Part shown: positions 56,297 through 64,000 of the stretch, piece by piece
Layout of the letters: the number at the start of each line of letters is the position of its first letter
How positions within the stretch are numbered: the first letter of the stretch is position 1
DNA from: Anaeramoeba flamelloides
Lineage: Eukaryota; Metamonada; Anaeramoebidae
Length of the DNA stretch: 64,000 bases
Direction: 5' to 3'
Assembly (NCBI GenBank): GCA_027625915.1
Contig: JANTQA010000032.1
Coordinates: 11,362,001 to 11,426,000, forward strand
Notes under the pieces: generated by a model
Database searches by the model: none
The model's input: the letters and a program-made list of their open reading frames with translations, nothing else
Told to the model about the DNA's origin: nothing
Made by a program: the position numbers and the translations under genes

Positions 56297-58069
56297 GGAA
56301 AAAATATTTAAACAAAAAGTTAGAAAATTTCAACCATTATTTCTTATTTTTTTGTCCGACCTTTTTTCAATCTGTTTCAAAAGAAATTATTTCTTGTTGT
56401 TAGTTTAAATTCAAAAAAAGAATTCAACCAAAACATTCATACTAAAACTCTTTATAACTTGGAAAAAAAAAAAAAAAAAAAAAAAAAAAACAAAACACAA
56501 AATAGCTTGACATTAGATTTATTTTGGGTATTACTGTTGGATATGGATTGGTAATTTCCTTTTTTTTAGTGGGACTATTTTCAATTTTTTTAAAAACAGA
56601 AGTGATTTACCGAGGCATTAACATGCTTGACAAGATCAGATCCAACATCTTGATAAAAAGAAAAAATATCTTGTATTCAAAGGTCTGGAATGTGCTGCAT
56701 TTCTTATTATTTCTTATTGTCTTTGTTTTGATCTATGTCCTCATTGGTGTTGTTTTTCACACTGAAGAGACCTTGCTAGACGACGAAGACTCGAGTGAAA
56801 CACCAAATAGGGGGTGCCATATTTTCCTCTTTGCATTAAATTCTGTTTTAGCGTTGATCGTCAGTTCACAAGTAATTAGCTTGTCCTTCCACCCGATCAA
56901 GATCGGGTACATTGAAACTGCACAGGGCTCTATGAGCACAAGCCAAATCAGGTATATTGCGATCGCACGGAGCAGCGATCGAAGTGTCTTATTCAAAAGC
57001 CACAGGATCAGGGACAACCAAAATAAAGAGATTAAAGGCACCATTTTATACAACATCAAAACGGCCCCGTCACACAACGGGTATACACATATCGAAACAT
57101 ACGATTCTTGGGGGAAGCTTTACCAAGAAAACGATTCCAAGTGTATGTTTTTTGTTGGCACCGGGAGGTTTTATAATGAAGATTCTGCATTTTTATTTTT
57201 AGATCGAGTACGGGAATATAGCACTAGCAAATATTATAAGTTTTCGGGGTTTGAATTATATCCATTTAACGGATGGAAAAACGATTGTAAAGAGGATATC
57301 AAAAATCTCGCAAACACATTTTCAAATTATGAATACACATCCTTTATCTCCTCTGATGCCATTAAAATGAAAGAATTGAAAAATTCAAAATCCTTCCTTG
57401 AACACCTTAATAAGGAAAAGAATCGAAGAAAAATGGTAACTACATTAAAAAAAATGGAAGAACTAAATTTAGAGGTAGGTAACCAAGTGGTTGATCGAAT
57501 TATTCAAACAGTACCAGTAAATAAGGAAGAGAAAAACAAAAAATCGAAAAAAGATAAAAAAAAAAAAAACAAGAAAAAAGGAAAAGAAGAAGAAGAAGGA
57601 AAAGAAAAAGAAAAAGAAAAAGAGAAAGAAAAAGGAATAAATTATACTGATTACAGCTTGGTTAATTTAGCGCAGGATTATAAAAAATTAAAAACACTTC
57701 GATTTGAAGAAACAAAGACCTTAAAGCAATTAATACAAAAATCAAAATTCAAAAAATCACAAGGTGTAACTTCTGAAAATTTAAATTCTCATATTAAGGG
57801 ATCAATGTATATTGATGATTTTGGAGTCAATTCTGAAATAATTCAAAAAAGAGAAAAAAAATTAGAAAAAACTCCTCCACCAAAATCATCATTAAATTTC
57901 CAAGAATGGGAAACGTCGAATAGACTTAGGATTGTTTCTGGACTTGCAGATATTTTGATTGAAAATGAAAATTGGGATTTCACTGATAACGACCGTTATA
58001 AGGATGCTTTAGTCGAAGATAAAGGCATTGGATTAATATTTAATGAAAATATTAATAACGAAGGTGATA

Positions 58070-58110
<41 letters not shown>

Positions 58111-60720
58111 AATACTATTAGAAATTCCACTCAAAGCATTTCTTCGGATGTTAAAGTATTAAGATGTGAAGTTGAACGGTTAGAAGAACAACTCGGATTA
58201 AAGGGTACCGAAATTATTTCAATCTCTAAAAAAAAAATTAGCCCAATGTTTAAAATTTCTGATGGTGGCTTAACAATTGAAAGAATTGGAGAAATTGGCT
58301 ATGAATTAAAAAACAAAAAACAAAAAACAAAAAATGAATCTGAAGGGGAAAAAGAAGAAGAAGAAGAAAAAAATATCGAAATAGAAAAAGAGAACGAAGA
58401 AGAAATTCAAGCAAATGATCAAGAACAATTATTAATCGAAAAATCACAACCACTGCGATTTAATAACCATGAAGACGTGCAAGTATTTAGCAATGGTAGA
58501 TGCCTCGCATACCCAATTAATAATGAAAATAAAGATGGTGTCTTGTTAATAGGTGAAAAGGAAGTATCTAGAAAGAGAAAATTTGAATTTGAATTTTTCA
58601 TTGCCAACACGAACCCTGATCAAATTGAAGATATCGAAATTGGAATTGGATTTGTACCAAAAAACGATCAAAATAAAACCAGTATCAATGAGATTCGAAA
58701 AACTGCCTTTGCAATGATTTCCCGTGAATTTTCAGAGAGTGATAATGAACAAGACGATAAGAAAAAAAAAGATAAAAAGAACAGCAAAAAGAAGAGCAAA
58801 GAAAAAGAGCAATCAAATTCAGACACAACTTCGAATACAGACTCGGACTCTGAAAAAGACAAGGAAATTAAAAAAAAAAAAAAAAAAAAAAAACAAATTG
58901 AATTAGAATCAGGAACCGGGTCTGGAACTGAATCTGAAGATGAATTAGAAAAAAAAAAAAAAGATAAAGGAAAGGAAAAAGAGCCACAAATTGACGAAAA
59001 CAAGAATGATGTGGTTATTCAAGATGAATTTGAACAAAATCCAGAACTTTTACCATTATTAAAAATTGCAAACGACTTTGAGAAAAAAATAACTGAGGGC
59101 AATTTCAATTTAGAGGAAGAATTGGAAAGGAATTTGGAAAAGGAAAACGCATATGGTGATGAGGATGGCGAGGGCGAGGGCGAGGGCGAGGAATCTGGAT
59201 TTGGTCCAGGGTTTATTGTCATTCCACCAATTAAATTAAATTCCAAAATCAGTGCATCATTAGATTTGCAAACGGGTGAATTGATATTTAAAATTAATTC
59301 CAAAACAATATTCACTTATAAAGAAGACTTGGGGAAATTAGTTGATAATAATTATTATCCAATGATTTGGTTTAAAACAGATTCGACGTTTATTATTCTT
59401 AATTCGAGCGAACAGTCTTATTCCAATTATTGTAATTATAAATTCCATCGTGTCATCCAGCAATATTTAACAAAGCAAGACTTTTATAAAAACAGCAGAT
59501 GGACCAACGTAGTAACAAATTACCCAATTACCGATGAAAGCATCCAATTTGAAATGAAAATTGTGAAGTGTTCAACACCGTTATCATCTTTAAACTTTGG
59601 TGTCGGCTTTATTAAAAGCATCGGCTTTAACAGAGGAAGTGATCTAAATTTGGAAATGGGCAACGACGATCGATCGATTATTTATATGGCAAATTCTGGG
59701 ATGATCAAAAGCAATGGGGTTTATAAAATATTTGGACCTGCCTATCACCAAGGCGATACCATAAGCTGCTTCGTAAACATTAAGACTGGGTATATAGCCT
59801 TTGCCAAAAATGGAATGCTTCTTGGAATTGGCCATAAATTCAAGCCATTTACATCATTGTACCCTATTTTTTCCTTTGGCTCTGACGATATTAAAATTAA
59901 ATTGAATTTTATTGGTACAAATGGTAAAAACCAATTTAAATATCCTCATGCCTTTGGCGAATCTACTAATTTGCCCTTCCTATCGAAAAACATTTCCCCC
60001 TTGCTACATGACTCTCTTCAAAGACTCTTCCAAACCTGCCTCTATCCTGTTACGATCATACATGAGGTCCAGAAAATTGGGCAATTGGAAATTGCTCGAT
60101 TAATTCGACGATGCTCGCATTTGATTAACATCCAATTGAAAAATGAAAGGCCACTCACAATTATTGAACAACTCAGTGTTGATTTGTTTATTAGACTGTC
60201 AATAATGAGATTTAGACCTTTGCAAATCCACCAACAGGGCGACCTTTTAAATAACTATTCACAAAATAAAAATAACTTTCTCGATCCTTTGGCAATAGAA
60301 TTCGATCATAAGCCAGAAAAGAATGAAGATAAAACAGCAATTAGATTACAATCGCTAATGATCGAAATAATCAAATCTTTCCAATGGATCAAATTTACTA
60401 ATTCCTACAGAGCTTCACAATTCCTTAACCATTCAATAGGCGCAATAAGGGATATCAGAGATGGGCTAGAATTACAAAATAAAGGGTTAACGAGAAACCA
60501 ATTTATTAGATTCAGATTATTTTCAGATATCGCCCTAGAGTGGCTGTCAAAATTAGAAAAATCATTAATACAATATTCAATTTCAAAAGATGCAATAGAA
60601 TTATTGACAACAGATTATGATTATTTTGAAACTTATTCTGATGATGATGATAATAACAAAAATAAGGATGACGATGACGATACAGAAAATATGGATCCAT
60701 TTTCAGTCCTTAAATTTTAA
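55715..60720 (+). CDS. Polytopic membrane protein with longin-like domain and SPRY domains
   Basis: Exons 55715-56176 and 56506-60720 (GT-AG, phase 0; an A-rich acceptor ending AAAATAG), 1558 aa. Four hydrophobic helices lie in exon 1 (SIIVIVGATVVSVAKFLF, LLLAVSFLSLGWFYCYSM, FVLGAILMGTGPFIIL, AAIFFLILIAQVFIEYSLVY). Three more are at the start of exon 2 (VGYGLVISFFLVGLFSIFL, HFLLFLIVFVLIYVLIGVVF, IFLFALNSVLALIVSSQVIS). A longin-like domain follows at about 56943-57340: QIRYIAIARSSDRSVLFKS ... CMFFVGTGRFYNEDSAFLFL. Then come Lys/Glu and Asp tracts. A first SPRY-like domain (about 58440-59410) is split by a charged insert. A clear second SPRY (about 59412-59915) has GDTISCFVNIKTGYIAFAKN, GMLLGIGHKF and LYPIFSFG. 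A helical C-terminus ends acidic. No known family with this order is recalled. The longin call suggests membrane traffic, but the role is unknown. Confidence 0.82.
56262..56490. repeat. Long A tracts in the intron of the membrane-longin-SPRY gene
   Basis: A-rich (ACAAAA)-type sequence leads into A runs at about 56262-56296, and an A28 run lies at about 56463-56490. The second run is just upstream of the acceptor and replaces the usual pyrimidine tract. Confidence 0.8.
58070..58110 (+). repeat. In-frame GAT trinucleotide repeat (poly-Asp)
   Basis: About 13 GAT codons encode an Asp tract in the linker between the longin-like and SPRY regions. A shorter Gly-Glu (GGCGAG) repeat lies at about 59167-59190 and an A22 poly-Lys run at about 58870-58891. 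These are typical slippage-prone coding repeats. Confidence 0.9.
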
Positions 60721-61375
60721 TTTATTAAAATTATTCTTAATTTTTTTTATTTATCTATTTAATTTATAATTTTTTATTATATTTTGGAAGAATTAAAAAC
60801 AAATATTTGGAATTATTTTTAATTAAATACAATTTAATTTCCTCTTTTTTATTTTTTTTTTTTTTTTTTTTTTTTTATTTTGTTTTTTTCTTTTCTTTTT
60901 ATAATTATTTTTAACCATCAAAAAAGAAAATGTTTGGCATTTTATTAATTAGTAGTTGAAATAATTTTTGCATAATTTTTTCTTTGAAAAAAATATTCTG
61001 TAATTTAAAGTAGAGTTGTACCTTTTTTATTTTATCATACAACAAAAATCCTTCTTTTAAGAAACAGATAGCATAATAATATCAAAGTCATTTAATTTAC
61101 AATTATTCCAATTGTTATTTCTTATGAAAGTGTGATTTAATATGTTTTAGAAAAGTCTGATAATCTCTTTATTTAATAAATTATTTTTTCCTTTTGACAT
61201 CTATTAAGTTCGCTTATCTACATTTTCACAATTTTAACTTTTTTTTGTTGATACATCAAGTATTTACTTTTTTATATTTTTGAAATTTTTTATTGTGATA
61301 AAATTAATGAATATTTTTTTTATGATTTTCACAAAATATCTCTTAGATTTGAAATCCAAATCTCATTAATAATCG

Positions 61376-62240
61376 TATTTGTGAAAAAAAGAGAGAACCC
61401 AAAGTAATTCAGAGTTGAATCTTATGTTTTTGGATTATTTGAATAATTTTTTTAATATTAAATTAGGTTTTTTGAATTGAGAAAATTTTTGAAAATTAAT
61501 ATTTTGAATTGGTAAAAGGATAACTCAGTAAAACAGACATGTGAAGATGTATATTTAAAAAAATCTATTATCTTTTACAAGAACAAACAAGGAGGATCAT
61601 CTTTCCAAATAAATTTGTTGAAAATCAAAGATGAAAAAAAATTACAACCAAAGTAAATTTTGGAGGATTTTTCTTCTTTATCTTCTTAATTTGGCTGAGA
61701 AAAAACATGATATCATCTCTTTTATCTCATACAACAAATATTTATTATTATTATATTGTTTATTATTTTGGCATCATCTCATTTTTAGAAATTTATTTTC
61801 AAAAGTATTGTTTAAAATTTTTTTATCAAAACCACACAAAACAAATAATTCAGTTTTAACGGTTAAGGAAAAAAATATTGAATTCTTTCAATTAAATTAT
61901 AAAAGTTCAACTATAAAATAGTAGAAAATTAGAAAATACATTAATAACATTCAGAATTATATTGATTTTTACAATACGATGAAAAATAATTAATTGTTGG
62001 GGAATCAAAGAAATAAACCCAATAAATCTATATTCCCAGAGATTTATTAAAAAAATTTCCTATTACCTGAAACAAATCCGAATTGGATGAAATAAATGAA
62101 AAATTCAATTACAAGTTATTTTGGAGAATTCATTTAGAAATATGAATTAATTTGCGTACTCAAAAATAGTTCAAAATAAAACTTTTTATATAAAGTATTT
62201 AAAAAAATGAAGGAAGAACGACAAATTGTATAGGGTATAA
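61376..62240 (+). mobile_element. TTAAGGAAGTRAGTAC-ended element, decayed copy 3
   Basis: Shares TTTGTGAAAA..GAGA, CAAAGTAATTCAGAGTTGAA, AAATAAATTTGTTGAAA and TTTATCTTCTTAATTTGG with copies 1 and 2 in the same order. Ends are not preserved. The short open frame from 61631 is the family's repeat sequence, also seen at 36736, and is not a host gene. Confidence 0.6.
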
Positions 62241-62337
62241 AACTTAAGATGGTAAAAACCCTTTTTTTCAACTTTACTTTATTAATTCTTTCATTTTTTT
62301 AATTATTATTTAAAAATATCATATACCAGAAATAAAC

Positions 62338-62370
62338 TATTTTTCAAACAAAAGGGCACACCTCTCAAAT
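62338..62370. mobile_element. Solo end of the AAAAGGGCACAC element
   Basis: CTATTTTTCAAACAAAAGGG followed by CACACC is in the same orientation as the left end of 62842-63045. It could be the true left end of a larger element reaching 63045, with the 204-bp element a shorter derivative. Confidence 0.45.
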
Positions 62371-62841
62371 AGTCAATATCATCGAATTTGATTGTTAATA
62401 AGATAATTACTTATTGGTGATTTTCATTATTCATTTTTTCATTTTTTGCTTTTTTTATTTTTGGATATTGAACAGTTGGAAAATGAAAAAGCAAGATCAG
62501 AAAAAACCAATTTGGAAATAATCTACCTGTGTATAAACTGAAACAGTTTAAGTTTGATTTCGAATGAGTTAGAAATAGGAATTAAGAAAGACCATTATTG
62601 GATTGATACATGGAACAAAGAAAAGAGAAATAAAGAAAAAACATTCCAACAAAATACCCAGATGAATTGTGGCTTTATATTGAATATGAGACTTTATATT
62701 GAATATGAGACTTTAAAGAACAAAAGTTTGACATGTAAAGAATTATCAATAAAATGTTGAGAACTTTTTCCCAATTCGCCTTGTTCAAAGGTTTTTATTG
62801 GGTTTATAATTTTTTTCATTACAATTTACAAAACGAAATTT

Positions 62842-63045
62842 CTCATTTCAAATAAAAGGGCACACCAATTTTTAAAATATTGAATTATAATTTTTATTGT
62901 TTAGTTTTAATGAGTTTTAAAGATTCGGTTGAGTGTTTTTTTATGTTTTAAAGCGTTTCTTAGATTTTAGAATGATACTACAATTAATTTGATTCATTTA
63001 TGAATAATTCTTAAAATTTTTTGTGCCCTTTTATTTGAAAAAGAG
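62842..63045. mobile_element. 204-bp AAAAGGGCACAC-ended MITE
   Basis: CTCATTTCAAATAAAAGGGC at the left, and GCCCTTTTATTTGAAAAAG, its inverse, at the right. Interior is non-coding. Confidence 0.7.
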
Positions 63046-64000
63046 TTTAGTATATCAATTTTTTTATTACAATATTAATAAATATTGTGAAAGGAAAACT
63101 TTCAAATGATTCATTTTTGAATAAATTGACACCACTCATTATTGGGAAAATCTACTCTCTATCCTAAAACATATTTGAAAAAGAAATTTTTTCATAGATT
63201 ACCGTATTCATAATAAAATATTTTTTTCTTCAATAATATTTATAATTGATATATTAAGAGGGATTTGAAAGGAATAGTACTAATTTGATTTACTTTTAAT
63301 TACTTTAAATACTTTTATTGGAGACGAACATATTGTAACACCATTCCTTAACCCCCCCAATATATTAATGAATTATTATTACAAAAAAAAAATCTAAATG
63401 AATTTTGGTTTGTTTTTAAAAATAAGTGTTTTATTGTAAAAAAAAAACGATTACATCCTTTAAATAAAATTATTAATGAAAAGAAATAGGTAGTTTGTTT
63501 TGTTAATATTCAAAACATTACAGGGTTTTTTAGGATATCTTTGAAATAACTTTTTCAGATACTTATGAAATAGTGCGCTTACATATTTACCAAAGGATTC
63601 ATGGTCAAATATACAAATATTAAAATTTGTTATTTTATACAAAAACTATTTTTTTTTTTCTTTTTAATTTTTAATTTCTTGTAAAACACCTAAGAACAAA
63701 AGAGTGGCAATTTACTGTAGTATTGATTATTAGGGAAATTATCCAAGTTATTAAGTTTATTCTTACTTCAATACAATTGATGAACTTGTATAAAAAACCC
63801 ATTTGATAAATATCCTCCGAGGTGGAGTTTTAACAATTTGGATAGTGAAATTTAAAAGTAAAACAGAAAATCAAAATTAATAAAAATCATTTATTTAAAA
63901 TTTGTATAGAGACCATAAATGTTTTCTGTAATATAAAGGGATTGTTTTTTATTTTCACATAGCATAAGTATTCATTTTGAAAATATACTTTGAATTAGGA

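Larger units (their letters stand above)
60721..64000. other. Gene-free 3' region with repeat relics
   Basis: No host gene is supported. T-rich tracts follow the stop codon (T23 near 60853). It contains a decayed TTAAGGAAG-family copy (61376-62240) and an AAAAGGGCACAC-ended element (62842-63045), with one further end at 62338. The stretch 63046-64000 shows only AT-rich sequence and a C7 run at about 63352. Confidence 0.5.

Noticed and set aside
1-64000. tRNA, rRNA, CRISPR arrays and LTR or virus-derived elements
   Set aside because: No tRNA box pattern, rRNA block, spaced repeat array, long direct terminal repeats or capsid/polymerase-like frames could be recognised by reading.

Overview
This is a strongly AT-rich, gene-poor stretch of a eukaryotic nuclear genome that uses the standard code. 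Introns are GT-AG, spacers are dominated by A/T homopolymers and (AT)n tracts, and proteins carry Lys/Glu/Asn-rich inserts. Two genes carry a divergent tandem BTB module, one of them behind RCC1 repeats. That style recalls free-living amoeboid protists such as anaeramoebids, but this is an inference and not shown by a marker gene.

Seven supportable genes are present. They are a double-BTB protein (317-1645, +); ribosomal protein eS30 (6573-6767, +); a NOMO homologue in four exons (7394-12956, +); an RCC1-BTB protein (21985-20307, -) with one frame break in an A10 run; an ankyrin-repeat protein (26344-27498, +); a coiled-coil protein with an unresolved 5' end (31279-33225, +); and a seven-helix membrane protein with a longin-like domain and SPRY domains (55715-60720, +). 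An eighth gene, an HPS1 homologue (BLOC-3 subunit), is split into four exons scattered over 37802-50048. Its three introns of roughly 2.9-4.0 kb are packed with transposon-derived repeats. All exon phases agree and the joined product is 567 aa.

The rest is largely a collection of short non-autonomous inverted-repeat DNA elements. At least ten families can be recognised by comparing parts of the window with each other. Several copies are nested, which gives relative ages. One larger element (53548-55067) has TA-flanked inverted ends and a recognisable remnant of a Tc1/mariner-type transposase.

The genes do not form a pathway. NOMO acts at the ER translocon, HPS1 in Rab32/38 activation on endolysosomal membranes, eS30 in the 40S ribosome, and the RCC1/BTB/ankyrin proteins are probably adaptors. 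The most unusual observations are the repeat-stuffed HPS1 gene, the membrane-longin-SPRY architecture, and the shared split-BTB module.
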